A DNA stretch of 64,000 nt from Typhlomys cinereus (GCA_023101885.1 JALPQD010000403.1:1020685-1084684), one strand, 5' to 3'; numbered from the stretch's first letter, positions 37,531 to 49,844 are shown. A program made the numbers and translations. The notes: generated by a model not told the origin, from the sequence alone.

Positions 37531-38171
37531 GGGACCCTCAACCCTGGCCACTGGCCACTGCCCTGGAGCTTCTGTCCCTGAACCCTCTTGCCCCCACGTT
37601 CAGTCCTCTAAGGAGACCCCCAGCACAGGGCTGAATATCACTGCTGGCTGGTGAGCTCAGACAGGGCATCGAGTCATAGAGCCGTCACCATCAGTGGAAG
37701 GTGCCTACAAAGTCAAGACAAAGGATTCTGCTTCCGCTCGGGGAGTTCAGAGAACAACTGACCACAGAGTAAAATGATCGCCAAAACAAATTCTTTTGGA
37801 AAGTAGAGCAGTTTTAATTGGCGTCAGAATAATCTCGTCTCTGTGCCCTGTGAAGCAGCAGATTATTCTAAATCTCTCTCAAGATCACTGCTGCCCAGGT
37901 AGGATTTACTTTAAACTTTATAGCTTACCCCCCGTGTCATTCATCACACTTCACTGAGATGTAATGCTATTGATTACCTACATATCTCCACCACGACAAA
38001 TCCATGTATACCAAAGTCATTAAGCTCCCAAAATGATCTGACTTGCTTTTCCTCCTCTGTAAAGTAGGAACAATACCAAGAACACCCACCCACACGAGAT
38101 CAACAGGTTTAGATGAGCCCATGTTGGGAACATGGCTGTGGGCCAGCATTAGCCCTCTTTACAATGGTCCT
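37531..38171. other. Unrecognised sequence
   Basis: No gene or repeat recognised. Confidence 0.4.
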
Positions 38172-38444
38172 TTCTCGTATTGTGGTTTGCATGTAAGGTA
38201 TCCTACCATCGAAGGTTCCTATGTTGACTGTCTGGTCCCTAGCTGGTAGCATTTTGGGGAAGCAATTGAATCCTGAGGGCTCTGATTTCACCATGTATTA
38301 ATCCACTGGTGGATCATAAATGAATGAACTATCAGGAAACAATGGGAAACTGGGGATGTGCTGAAGAAATGGCTGACTAGGAACATGACTTTGAAGGATT
38401 TGTTTTTTCTTGGCCTTTTACCCTGTCTCTTGCTATTTGCTTTC

Positions 38445-39608
38445 CTCCACCAAATTTTTTTTAATATTTTAGTGTGTGTGTGTGTGTGTGTGCGTGTGTG
38501 TGTGTGTGTGTCAGAAGGCACTGTATGTCCCTGTGGAGGACCAAGGGTGACTTTGGGAATCATCCTGGATTTCTTCTACTCTGGGATTTTCCAGGCTCTT
38601 CCCACCAGGGCTGGAAGTGAAGGCCGCCACGATTTCCATCTGACATTTTTTACATGGGACCTAGGATCCTAACTCAGGACCTTCTGCTTGGGAGACAGAG
38701 TCTTTTTTTTTTTTAATTTCCACTCATACAAACTTAACAGGTACACCCATCCCCTCCCTCCCTCCAACCTCCCACCGCCCTGTGCCCCCCCTCCCCTCCC
38801 CCCTCCCTCTCCATCCCCCAGTGCTTCCCCTCCCATCCCCGGAGCCTCCTTTAATGTGCATGCCAGACTCTCCTCTGGGTCTTTCTCGCCGATGAGGTGC
38901 AAGGACCCAGTGGCATTTCCCTGAACCCTTTCCTGTGTTCCCTTAAGCATAGGAACACTACTGTGGCTGTCAATCCCTTGCGGCGAAGGATCTTAGCGCC
39001 TTTAGCAAATGCTAGACTTTGTGGGGTCAATAGTGTGTTGGACATTGCACAGGGCATGCAAAGTCCAATTATGATTGCTTTGGCCCTAACTTGTGTGGAG
39101 TATCTTGCATATCATTGCTCCTCCCATCCTTGTGCTCTTACAATCTTACCGCCCCCTCTTCCACAAATTTCCCTGAGCTTCTGGATGGGGAGAGATTAGG
39201 CTGGCCTAGTTCTAGGTGGTTGATATAGAGTCTCTGAAATTCTGGATTATGGTTTGTTGATTTTTTTTCTAGTTTTGCTGCTCCTGCAATGCCCTTCACT
39301 CCATCCTAATGGGTATTGGATGTCACCCCCTGGCCAGAGATAAAAAGCTGTTAAACTAGAGTCTTGTTATAAGAGTATATTCAAAGGTAGATGTAATAAA
39401 AGTAGGAAACCGCAATGAGGGAGGGGTCAATCACCCATTTGCAAAATGGTTACTTTCTATCTGCCAGACTATACACCCTCCCCTTCTGGTGAGATCATAC
39501 CCCATCAGCTGTAAATGATCAGGAACGAAAGTCTGTGAACTTAACCAGATGGGGAGACAAAGTCTTAACCCCTCAACCATCTCTCCAGTTCTCCACCATA
39601 ATTTTTTG
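38445..39608 (-). mobile_element. B2-like SINE inside the LTR, itself split
   Basis: SINE body 38461-39590 in minus orientation. The (TG)n tract is at 38472-38510 and the left part runs to 'ctaactcaggaccttctgct'. The head complement 'cctcaaccatctctccagt' resumes after the L1 at about 39566-39590. Flanks 'ctccaccaaatttttt' (38445-38460) and 'ctccaccataattttttg' (from 39591) are a slightly diverged TSD. Confidence 0.88.
38690..39565 (-). mobile_element. L1 3' end inserted in the SINE, with a non-L1-like 5' piece
   Basis: Insertion at 38704-39551, flanked by GGGAGACAGAGTCT (38690-38703) and GGGAGACAAAGTCT (39552-39565). From the T-run at 38703 to about 39330 it is the L1 3'-UTR complement, collinear with 9730-10320. 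From about 39331 to 39551 the sequence no longer follows the L1 copy at 10320 onward and reads as neither strand of ORF2, so the insertion looks chimeric. Confidence 0.88.
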
Positions 39609-39755
39609 CATGATGTTTCTGCCTTGCCACAGCCCTAACAGCCACCAATCTTGCTGACTAAGAACTGAACTCTCTGAAACTGAGAGAAAAAAAATCATCT
39701 TTTTCTCCCTTAAGTTGCCTTAAGTATTTTGTCATAGCAATGAAAAACAAATTAA

Positions 39756-40334
39756 TGCTTAATTCCCACTTATGGCTCCTATATTTTCTCACCTCATTAT
39801 ACACATGGATACTAAATTCCCTTAGGCTCTCCTTTCATGCCATTTCTCCTTGTTCCCAAAGCTCTGTCTACACTATCCTTTGTTCTTTGAACACCTCTAG
39901 AACATTCAAGAATCAGGATCTTAGCCTAGTACAGGTACGTCTGCCTTAAATGTTCTCCTCCAGAGCCATAGCTGGTTAGACCTATTCATCCTTCATGGAA
40001 TCATTCCATTCACAGTATCCTCCAAAAGAACTCATGGCTAAAGCGCAGCTCCCTTCACGCTATGCATTTCACCCTTCTCGCCTTCTTCCCATCTTGTTTT
40101 CTTTGTCTAATTTTTCCTTCTACAATGCAAGCTTGTTGACCTAAGAGCTCATAGCTCCAGAACTTCTACAAATACTGAAACATGTAAATGAGCAGAGAGT
40201 GGGTAGTGGCTGAGTGGCTGTTTGGATGGATGAAAGGATGGGTGATGGATAGATGGTAGACAGATGGATAGGTTTATAAGTTAATAGACACGCCTGTGGT
40301 ATCATGTTAATTACCACCTTCTTTGTGTTTGTTT
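39756..40334. other. Unrecognised sequence
   Basis: No gene or repeat family recognised. A degenerate GATG/GATA-like stretch lies at 40218-40275. Confidence 0.4.
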
Positions 40335-40388
40335 ATTAATATAATATAATATAATATAATATAATATAATATAATATAATATAATATT
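40335..40388. repeat. (ATATA)n pentanucleotide repeat
   Basis: About ten copies of the unit AATAT with almost no interruption. Confidence 0.93.
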
Positions 40389-40439
40389 AAAATATAGAGA
40401 TGGAGTTCTCCTGGTCCCAGAATCCTTAATGCCTCAAAC

Positions 40440-40935
40440 TAAAACATAGTGATAGTTAAGACTGGGTGTCAACTTGACACACCCAGTACTAAGATGAGCT
40501 GAGACCACCTCTGGAAAGGATCATCTGAGACCATTTGATAGGATTGTATCCACCCTAGATCCTATCAGAACCTCTAAAGCTCTCATAGGATCCTCCCAGT
40601 ATTGCATCATATAAAAAGGAGCCACCAAAGAGAACAGATGCCTTTTTGCAGCTGTGCTAGGAATCGTTCTTCCTTCTGGCCGCCCTCTAGCCTTCCAACC
40701 CCTTCAGGTCGTCGGCTAGACTGAAGACTCTAGGAATTCTTCAACCTTCAGCCATCACCCACTTGACTACTGAACTGAGTAGCTAGCTACTAGCAGCCAT
40801 CGTTGGACTACCTTCGGCTACTGGCAGCTGTCGTTGGACTACCTCGGCCATATCTGTAAGCCAATTCAATACATTCCCTATATTATATTCATTGTGTTGA
40901 TTCTGCATCTCTAGAGAACCTGACTAATACAATGA
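40440..40935 (+). mobile_element. LTR-like element
   Basis: 'gactgggtgtcaacttgaca' near the start and the close 'ctagagaacctgactaatac' follow the pattern of several rodent LTR ends. A TATA-like 'catcatataaaaaggag' lies at 40606-40622. A short internal tandem-like pair, 'gttggactacc' at 40803 and 40833, is present. Family unnamed. Confidence 0.55.
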
Positions 40936-42595
40936 GCCTTTTGCCAACTTAGTTCAACTTACTTATGAGTTGCTCTGTACGCTTCCTGCAAAGTCTTTCA
41001 TACTGAGTTGGTTCCATGTAATCTCTGCTTACTCTACTGTCTCTTCTTTTCCTGTGGCAGACCCCAGATGGCCACAATTCCTTTGGCACACTTCCCAATA
41101 AGAAGTGGAGTCTGATGTTCTTACCCTTGAATCTGAGCTGGTCAGTAGATCCACAGAACACAGCAGAAGATTCCACTGTGACTTCCACATTTAAGTCATA
41201 AAGGAGCCTGCAGCTTTGGTGTGGCCTTAGGAACTCTTGCTCTTGGAACCCTGTTGCTATGGTATGAGGCATACAGGCCACATAAAGAGTCTAGGAGAGG
41301 CCCATGCATAAGTTTTAATGTTACCTTACAGTCCAGTGAGTAAACCATCATAGATGCCCGTCCAAGTGACAGACACTTCAGTTAAACACATCCCCAACAC
41401 AGAACAATGGGAAAATCAGGTGCTAGTTTTAACTGCTAAGGATCTGGATAGTTTTTGACTATAGCTAACAGTGTTGTCTAATCATAGTAGAATTAAGAGG
41501 TGGTAGTTATGCAAGGAAAGTGGGCGCCATGGAACATGTGAAATAGGATAGACAGTTGGGCAAAATTAAGGGGACATGAGAAAGGAAAAAGTCTAGCTGA
41601 AGTCTCATGAGCTGTGAGTGGAGAATCTCAGCACAGCTAATATTTGTACAAGACTATCTACATAGATAACTGATCCTTTTTTATAGAGACATTTCAAATA
41701 TCAATGTTAAAACGGCAATGAACCATGTTTAGGCCTCAGCATCTATGACTTGCGAGTTTAACCTTATTCCCAGATGTAAACCTGGTGTTCTTGAGAATCT
41801 CACAAGCAAGCCTGTGAACTTAAGTTTACAGTCAAAACATGTCTTAAACCTCTCGTGACCTGAAATAGTAAGTGTTCCTTTGACCCCGTGGCCAATGACT
41901 TTAAGCCCATCAGCCTGCACTCTTATCCAATGCACCGCAAAAACCACCATCATTGGATCGTTTCCAGAAAAAAAGAGAGAGACAGAGACAAAGAGACAAC
42001 AGAGAGACAGAGAGAGAAAGGATAAAGTTTCTTACGAAGTCTTTGAACTAAGTAACTTGGGAAGCAAACACTCATATACATGGCTACTACTAAGACGCTG
42101 GAAGCATAATTCTCAAAAACCCACACCCATAATTGTGAGGCAAGCAAGCACAGGCAATAGCTTAGCAACCTGAGATACCACTGAGCCATACGCAGCCCCT
42201 CTTCTAATAATGATGGCCCTAGAAACCTGACTCTTGCCAGCATGTATGAGACACGCACCCCCACTCTAAACAACACTCCTAGCAACTGTTAGGCACATAA
42301 AACCCCTCACCTGCATAGAGCTACTTACATGCTCCTCTCTGAGCAGGGACTAAGCATTTCCTCCCCTAACAACAACCAAATTTAGATAATATTCTATCAT
42401 ATCTCTACTCATGCACCAGGCAAATAGTGGAAAGGTTGGCCTAATCTGAACTAGTGTTTGGTATATGTGTGATAAAAATATGTCCTCAAATAAACGTGAA
42501 AGGATGCATCAGGGTGTGTGTCGATGGCACAGTGAACCTCCAAGTTCGTTCCTGGAGACAGGCAAAGAATTGCTAGCCAAAGCTCCCATTGTGGG
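40936..42595. other. Unrecognised sequence
   Basis: No gene recognised. A GA-rich simple stretch lies at 41968-42022. Confidence 0.4.
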
Positions 42596-42599
42596 GGAG

Positions 42600-43265
42600 G
42601 GGTTCAGAAATTGAGGCATCATTGAGATGTGAGAGCATCTTGCTTTTATCCTTTCTGGGGGGCCATTTCCCCGTCATGGTTGTATTTTGTATCTATGAAG
42701 GCAGCTGAGCTGCAAGAGGCTACGGAGCTTGGGCAAAGTCAGTCCTTAGCAACTGACCATGGAAGTGTTAAAGCCAAAAGGGAAACAGGACTGACCACAG
42801 CACGAACAGAAGGAAAAATAAAAAATAAGAGGACGCCCAGACCTGAGATCAGGCTTTGCTCCAGACCTGCCGCCCTCCCTAAACTGTCCAGTGTACCCTC
42901 TATCTACCCCTCAGGAGACTCTCCCCTCTACTTTCCTATGCCTATGTGCCTGCATATGATTAAAATCAGATGCATTATAAAGACGTGTGCGGTGAGCCAA
43001 GTCCTATTCTATCTAGACCTATCGATCAAAACACAAAACCATCTAAACTATACATACCCCTAGTAACCCAGATCCTCATCTCTGGAATCTTGTAAAAAAA
43101 AAAAAAAAAAAAAGACCCCAGAAATAACCAGACGCCCTGGAGTGTCTTTTGCTCAAAGGGCCCGCTGTTCCCTCCAAGTGTATTCCGACCTTTCTTTCTA
43201 CCACTTCACTCTGAATAAAGCTTCCTCGCTACTTTCACAAACTGTGTGGGATTTCATTTCAATTC
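42600..43265 (+). mobile_element. Solo LTR candidate (ERV-like)
   Basis: The 3' part 'cactctgaataaagcttcct' contains an AATAAA signal (43212-43217) followed about 20 bp later by 'caaactgtgtgggatttcat', an R/U5-like arrangement. An A-run at 43094-43114 breaks the middle. No pol or gag is adjacent, so a solo LTR is the simplest reading. The 144-codon frame at 42629-43063 has no domain I recognise. Confidence 0.45.
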
Positions 43266-43268
43266 CTT

Positions 43269-43509
43269 GGGCTGGAGAAGATGGCTCAGGGGTTAAAATT
43301 CTGCCTCACATAGCAGAAGGTCCTGAGTTGGGATCCCAGGGCCTGTGTAAAAATGCCAGGTGTAACAGGCACCAGTGGCCTGTACTTTTGGCCCTGGTGG
43401 GTAAAGCCTGGGAAATTCCAGAGTGAAGCAAAAAAGGAAGTAGAAGCAAAATTCAGGATGATTCCTGAAGTCACCCTTGGGCTTCCACAGGGACACAGAG
43501 TGCCCTCTA

Positions 43510-43549
<40 letters not shown>

Positions 43550-43555
43550 TAAATA
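43269..43555 (+). mobile_element. B2-like SINE, older subfamily
   Basis: Head 'gggctggagaagatggctca' with one inserted base, then 'ggtcctgagttgggatccca' and a (CA)n tract at 43513-43545. It lies directly after the LTR candidate. Confidence 0.85.
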
Positions 43556-43605
43556 AATGATAGGTAGATGATAGATAGACAGACAGACACATAGATACTA
43601 GATGG
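43556..43605. repeat. (GATA/GACA)n simple repeat
   Basis: Degenerate GATA and GACA units following the SINE tail. Confidence 0.75.
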
Positions 43606-44695
43606 ATAAAAAGTTTATTACTTGAATGAGGGGCCAAGAAGCTGGAAACCCCAGACTGACTTACCAGTACTTAGACACGCATTACCCTCTTTCTAAGTGT
43701 CTTTCTCACTAGCAACGCCTTTGCTTAAATCTGCATTCAAATCTCTTCTCAATAGACTCAAAACTTTGCACTGCAATTCTTTTCCATGGTGAGGATCCGT
43801 GCCACCTGAACAGAGGTCTCTGAAAAGCACACCTCGGGCTGCAGCCCACAACAGCCCAGTCTCTCTCAGTATCCCTAGGTCCTGCTTCTGCCCACAGAAG
43901 GACCCAGATGGCCAATCCTAGCTCTGCAGCCCGCTAGGTGTGGGAGTCAGGAAACGTGTCACCCCTTGGGGTCTTTTGTGGGACAGAGCTTTAGTTCAAG
44001 ACATTAGACCAGTTGGGTCACTTTGATTTCTTTCATGGTATGTACACATTTATAATTTGATTTCAGTACATGTTCTTTTACCTGTATAACTAACAGTATA
44101 TAACTCAGATTGCCTTGGGACTAAATAACAAATGTTTTACCTAGGGGTGGGTCTAATGTAAGGGACAAAGGTAACAATGAGACAGCAGGGTGCCATTCCA
44201 GAAGGTTCTGCAGTATAAAGACTGGGGCCTGCATAGAGACTATCATGAGACTGGGCTGCTGATAATAGAAGTGTGTCTTTTAGAAATCCCTGGTGACCCG
44301 GGGCAGGAACAGGAAGCATTTGGAGGTGACATTGTTTGGCTTTGTTTTGTTTCTGCTTTGAAGGGAAGAGTTCGATGATGTCATCCAGCGCTTACCACCC
44401 AGGGAGAAGATGGGATTCAACAAGGCCAATACCTCCTCCGGTGCTGACGCCCTCATTTGAGAACTTCAAACGGTCCTGATTTCTAAAGCAGAAATCTGGT
44501 CACAGCATCCTGCTGAATGTCTGTCAAGCTCCCATTGTGTAGAGGGAAAACAAATCCCTCACACTGGAGGCCAAGCTAGCACGGGCCTCCTGCCCGACCT
44601 CCCAGGACCCCTCTGCTCACCTTGACTCACACAGTCTTCTCCTGGGGATGCTCAACCCCCTACAGGAGAACTTACCTGACTAGTAGTTCCTCAGC
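43606..44695. other. Unrecognised sequence
   Basis: No gene or repeat recognised. Confidence 0.4.
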
Positions 44696-44699
44696 ACTC

Positions 44700-44875
44700 C
44701 TGATGAACCTGTGGAACCTCCCTGTCTAAGAGAGAGAGAGACACAGAGACAGGAGAGAGAATACACGCATCCACTTCCCTTCTCCAACCATGTGGGCTTT
44801 CTGGAATCGAACTCAGGTCTCCAGGTTTACCAGCAGGCGCCTTACCCACTGAGCTATCTCCTTGGCCCCCACCCC
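44700..44875 (-). mobile_element. Second tRNA-derived SINE type
   Basis: On the minus strand the head reads 'ggccaaggagatagctcagt' and 'gacctgagttcgattccag' (B-box-like). The downstream half ends in a CT-rich stretch rather than (CA)n. It differs from the main SINE family in the window; the head is also similar to the piece at 52273-52316. Confidence 0.7.
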
Positions 44876-46284
44876 CTCCATCCATTTTTTTAAATTATAG
44901 AAGTAACTCTGGAATAAGTTATAGAGACACATGATACAAAGTCAAAAAGATATTTTTTGGCAAAGAGGCACATAACTCTTAAGTCTCTGTCTGCGTATGT
45001 ATTTTAATCGAGCATATTAGCATTTGGCATTGAGCAGCACTCAATCCCAAGTGATTTCAGAAAATACTACAGGAAACTTTACTTTCTTTTGACTTTACTC
45101 AATAAATTCAACATGTCTTTCTTTTGGCATGATGAATAATATAGTCTCAACTCATACATGAATATAAGACAATCAGAATCTCTTCATACTATGGATGCGG
45201 ATGTTATGTTTAACTGGAAAATATTCTGATTTCAGATGTCAACACACGTGCATTGAAAGTTTTAGAAACTGGTTAAAAAGTCTGACTCCATCTCTGTCCC
45301 TAGACCACCAAACACCTCTACCACGAGGTGGTGTTTAAAATGCTTTTACTATTTTGCTGTTGATAAATTATACTCTCTGCAGAGTTCATTATTACTTCCT
45401 TTATCCACTGCTGTACAAATGCTTCCATTTGGGGAACAAAGACAATTCAGTTCTGTTACTACATTGGTCTCCTGCACTGGACAGCAACAGTTTCAACCTC
45501 AGTATCTGGGTCTCATTTATCTCCTTGCTGTTCGCATGGCTCCTGTGTAGTGGCCTAAGGCATCAAAAATGTTTCTGGAACTGTGTTGATGGGTTTGTCC
45601 AAGCACGGAAACAAGTAATGAAGAGGATAAATTAACTACATGCACCTGTGGAGGTTGGGGGTCAGCATCAATCATGTCCACCTCTCTTCCTGTTTCCAAG
45701 GTAGTAACCAAGGCTCCTCCAGAGCCTTATCACTTTTGGACACATCCTTCAATCTTCCCTGTGAATCAGGCTTTCCAAGCTCTGGGACCACTTCCTGTCT
45801 GAGCCGGAAGTGCCTGAAAAGAGAGGCCTAGAGATCAGAACATTAGATGCTAAGATGGAGGAAAGCTTGTTTCTTGGGATCCTGAAGGCTCCTGACAACT
45901 TGTTGAGATCCAGTTCCCTGTCTCTGGGGACTTCTCTGTTTCTCACCAGTTCTCCTCATCCTTCTTGGTTCTCCAGACGTATCACTTCAGATCTGACCCC
46001 AGATCCTTCTAACAGCAGTAGTGACTGACAGGACTATAAGCCCTCCCCACAGTCCTGCTGTATATGACACTAAGATCCATTCTGGCCATTTGGCTTCTTC
46101 ACCTTGTACTTGTCCTAATAATGATAAAGCTGATGCTCATGATGGGGAAACTGAGTCAAAGTGTAAATGATCCATCAGGCCAGGAAACAGCTAGTGCTTG
46201 GATTTCTGGAAAACTCCCAGCCCCAAGTTTTAGGTCTCTGATCTCACTCTTATCAACTCTAAGACTCAAGTATATTAAGTTCTT
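44876..46284. other. Unrecognised sequence
   Basis: No gene or repeat recognised. Confidence 0.4.
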
Positions 46285-46675
46285 TTTTTTTGTTAAGGAA
46301 CGAGGAGTATAATTTTCTCTTACAATTCCTGGCTACAGTTCTTAGTTCCACTTGCAGGAGAGTCCACACCAACAGCACGAGCTGAGGGAACTGACCACAC
46401 CATATTCACAAAGCAGCAGACAGAGCGGCAGTTCTCACTCGCCAGGCCAGCATGTCTGGGCAAGTATACCAGAGAACGACTTTCTCAACCAGTTACCCCC
46501 ATTCTATTCATCTGCTCAGGGACTAGTTCCATGCACCATAGTGCCGGGTCTTCTCCATCACCCAAAAAACCTCCTGAAGGTTTGTTATGAGCTTAACTCA
46601 ACTACTAATTCTCTACAGATGTACCGAGAGCTTGAACCCTCGACCCGTCAAGTCCACACCTGTATCTAACTATGA
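46285..46675 (+). mobile_element. Dispersed LTR-like repeat, family X copy 2
   Basis: 'cgccaggccagcatgtctgg' followed by 'gcaagtataccagag', and the close 'gtcaagtccacacctgtatc', in the same order and orientation as 11797-12192. Confidence 0.6.
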
Positions 46676-47789
46676 TACCTTATAATTCAATCATGCTAGA
46701 TATCTTTATCCTGCTGGGGACCAGAGCTCTAACATTTGAATAGGAAAATATAGTAAATGGGCAACAACGATTCCCACGACTGGAGAGACTATGGTGCAAG
46801 TCATGTCCATCCAAGTGTGCTGAGTTCTATGTAGCAAAGTGAGGTATTATTTCATGCCAAGGAGGTGGGGAGTGGACAACAGATCCTGGTTTTAAAATCA
46901 ATAGCATGAGCAGTAACAAGGAGTATGCAAGTCCTGCCCAAGTCACGGTCACCATTCCATGAAGTCCCTCGAGGAGATGAGCATGTCTGAAGAACAACTA
47001 AGTTGGTTGAAAGAGCAGTGCTGGATGCCAGCTCTTTTGCACACCCTCATCAGAACACTTGTTAGCGCTGGGTGAGAAAGCCAGACCTAAAATCCAACAG
47101 ACCTCCCCACTTCCTTACTCCCCGTCCTTCCCAACCCTAGGCCACCCAGGAAAACAAACATCCAGAAAGCCAGATCAGAGGAAGTAGCCAAGTCAGCCAG
47201 TCATCCTGCCCCATCCTGTGATTGGTCACCATGCCAGCCACCAAAGCAGAAGGCTCCAGAGAATTAAAAGGCTACTTCCCGCCTCTCAAATGCTTCACCA
47301 TAAAGAAGCAGGAATGAGTGAGAAAACAAGGGAATGAGGGACCAAGCATTCCTGCCTGTCCTCAGCATGTCTGACGCTGCCGAAGTCTTGACGATAAAGT
47401 CTAAAGTTATAGTTTCCTTGTCTAGGAAGCACGGTTGCACCAAAGAAGGTATCAGTCCGAAAACTCTTCTAGAAAGATTCCAACAACTCTCATACAAGTT
47501 TGATCCTTCCTGCTGTCTCAAATATTAGAGAATTCAGAGAGTAAAAATTGGTACTATATAAACTATAGTAAGGACTGTGTCTCCTTGGGACTCAACAGGT
47601 TTGATCTCACCAATCAGGGAGGATATAGGACTAGCAGAGAGATGGTAACCATCCAGCAAATGGGACACTGACACCCCCACACACACACTACTCTGTCCTA
47701 CTCCTATTCTTCCATCTACCTTTGAGTCTCCTCTTATATTAAGATCTTAGTTTAAACAGTCTTTTATCTTTGATTAGGAGATGACTTTC
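46676..47789. other. Unrecognised sequence
   Basis: No gene or repeat recognised. The 85- and 64-codon antisense frames near 47264-47528 lack support. Confidence 0.4.
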
Positions 47790-48475
47790 GATATCAATTG
47801 GGATACAGCCAAGGGCAGTGCAGGAATAGCAAAACTGAAAAACAACAACAAACCATAATTCAGAACACTAAAGACCCTACATTATTCACCTGGAATCAGA
47901 CCAGCCAAATCTCTCCCCATCCTAAAGCTCAAGGAACCTTGCGGAAGAGAAGGGTGGCAAGATTGTAAGAACCTAAAGATGGGGAGGACCAATAATATGC
48001 AAGATACTCCACACGAGTTAGGGCTGTAGCAGCCAAGATTGGACTTCGCATGATCTGCACAATGGCTGACATGTCAACGACCCCCCAAAGTCTAGCACGG
48101 ATCACAGGGGAGAAGGCTCCAGGCAGTAGGATCTTTAGAGACAAAAGATTAAACAGTCATAATAGAGTTCCCATGCTAATAAGGAACCCAAGAAGGGGCC
48201 CTGGGCTATGCCACTGAGTCTTGAACCCTCACCAGGGTGGAGAACTCTGAGAGAGGTTAGGTGCTCACATAAATTGATGCTCCAGGGGATGGAAAGGAGG
48301 AAGGGGGAAGCACTGGGAGAGGGAGATGGGGGGGTGAAAGGAAGGGGGGGGAGAGAGTGCAATAGGGGATGACTGGGAAGGGGAGGAGGAAGGGAGAGGA
48401 TGGGTGTACCTATTGAGTTTGTGTGATCAGGAAAAAAATAAAAAGTGGGAGAAAAAAATCCAAAAAAAAGAAAGA
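47790..48475 (+). mobile_element. L1 3'-UTR, 5'-truncated
   Basis: Forward copy of the same 3' UTR seen inverted at 9760-10320 and 38704-39330: 'caaatctctccccatcctaa', 'gatactccacacgagttagg', then a G-rich purine tract (48280-48410), 'gtacctattgagtttgtgtg' and an A-rich end. Moderately diverged; no clear TSD seen. Confidence 0.8.
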
Positions 48476-49844
48476 ATGAGCTTTGTCTCCATTCATTTTC
48501 TGTTGCAGACCACACCACTCTTCCAGGCTCACTTTCACAGACCATGTTAGAGTGAAGCTGGAAGATAGTGATTATCCCTGGAAAGCTGTCCATTCCCAAA
48601 GGGAAGCTGACACTCTCTGAAAGAAATGCATCCAAAATGCGAAGTTCTCACCATGGCTTGAGCATGGATTTGGTACCGGAAAGTCATATTTCGGGGATTT
48701 GGTGTGGAGTTCTATCCTCCTGAGGGGATTAATGGAGTTCTCATGAGAGTCCATAAGTTACTACAGGAAGGTTTAAATTAAGATTTGCTTTCTTTTGTTC
48801 TTCTACCTCTTTTGACATGTGATTTTTTTTCTTCCATGGGCTTTGCAAGAGGTTGAGCAAGCATCATACTAGTAGATTTCCAGGACCTCAAGCAGAAACA
48901 AATTTTTTTTCTTCATAAATAATCAAGTCTCAGTTGTTCTGTCACAGCAACAGAAAATGAATGGAGACACAGTCCTTTTCTATAGTTTATATAATGTCCA
49001 CTTATCTACTGTCTGAATTCTTCAATATTTGAGACCGCAGAAAGGATCACACTTGTAATGAGCTGCTTCCCTACCACGGTGAACTCAAGAGCTCTCGGCC
49101 TTAAACAGACTCCAAATGGGAAGCCAAAATAAGGTCTCTGAAGGATCCTGCCTTGCGTTGGAGCCACCAATAAGGAACAGGCAAAAACAGCACCCCCAAT
49201 ACACACACACACGCCCTTTAGATATTGTCTAGCACCTGTCCAGCTCACCCCCCATCTACATCCTAAGCCAACAGAGGAGGTTTCTTTTGTCCTCTGTTCT
49301 CACCATTATACTGTTATAAGAAAATGGCAAACAGCACTCAGAGATGTAGAGTAGCAAGGTTTATTTGTGCACCAGCGCTTACTTGGAGCAGGGGGAATTC
49401 CTTTCATCAAAAAACTGGGCACTACGTTGTTTCTCTTGTCTTTTATACAGTGAAATTTTCTGGCCTTGAGCATTCTTACCCAAGCATTCCCAGTCTCTCC
49501 CTCTTCACAGGTGTCCCAAGATTCTGGCTGGCACCACTGGGCAGGTGCTACAAATGGGTGATAATCCTTGGCAAATGGGTCTTAAGGAACCCCAGGACCC
49601 AGAACCATAGTGACATCTGGGTAACTTAGTCCATGAGTCACAGGGTGGTCCAGACATTGTAAAATTCAGGGTATGCTCTATTCTATCCTAAAACATTCTA
49701 CCTGGTCAGTGCTGGGGATAGGTTCTGAGCCCACTGAAGCTTGGCCAAACTCCTGACCCATTTTACATTTGCCTGCCTTCCCCTTTAGAAGAAAATATAA
49801 GGCCCTGGGAGTCACCATTTCTACAATAAAAGAACAAGAATGTT
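48476..49844. other. Mostly unrecognised, with possible LTR ends
   Basis: 48900-48985 ('gttctgtcacagcaacagaa') resembles the 3' end of the LTR type at 39591-39755. 49320-49640 has an LTR-like minus-strand look (T-rich start, GT-rich end). Both are weak. Confidence 0.35.

Larger units (their letters stand above)
38172..39755 (+). mobile_element. MaLR-like LTR, host of a nested insertion
   Basis: The LTR-like element is split into 38172-38460 ('gtattgtggtttgcatgtaa' start) and 39591-39755, which holds 'gatgtttctgccttgccaca' and the closing 'gtcatagcaatgaaaaacaa'. Both halves together follow one LTR layout. The gap is entirely the SINE with its own L1 insertion. Confidence 0.7.

Noticed and set aside
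38472..38515. (TG)n tract considered as an independent microsatellite
   Set aside because: It is the normal CA/TG region of the B2-like SINE.
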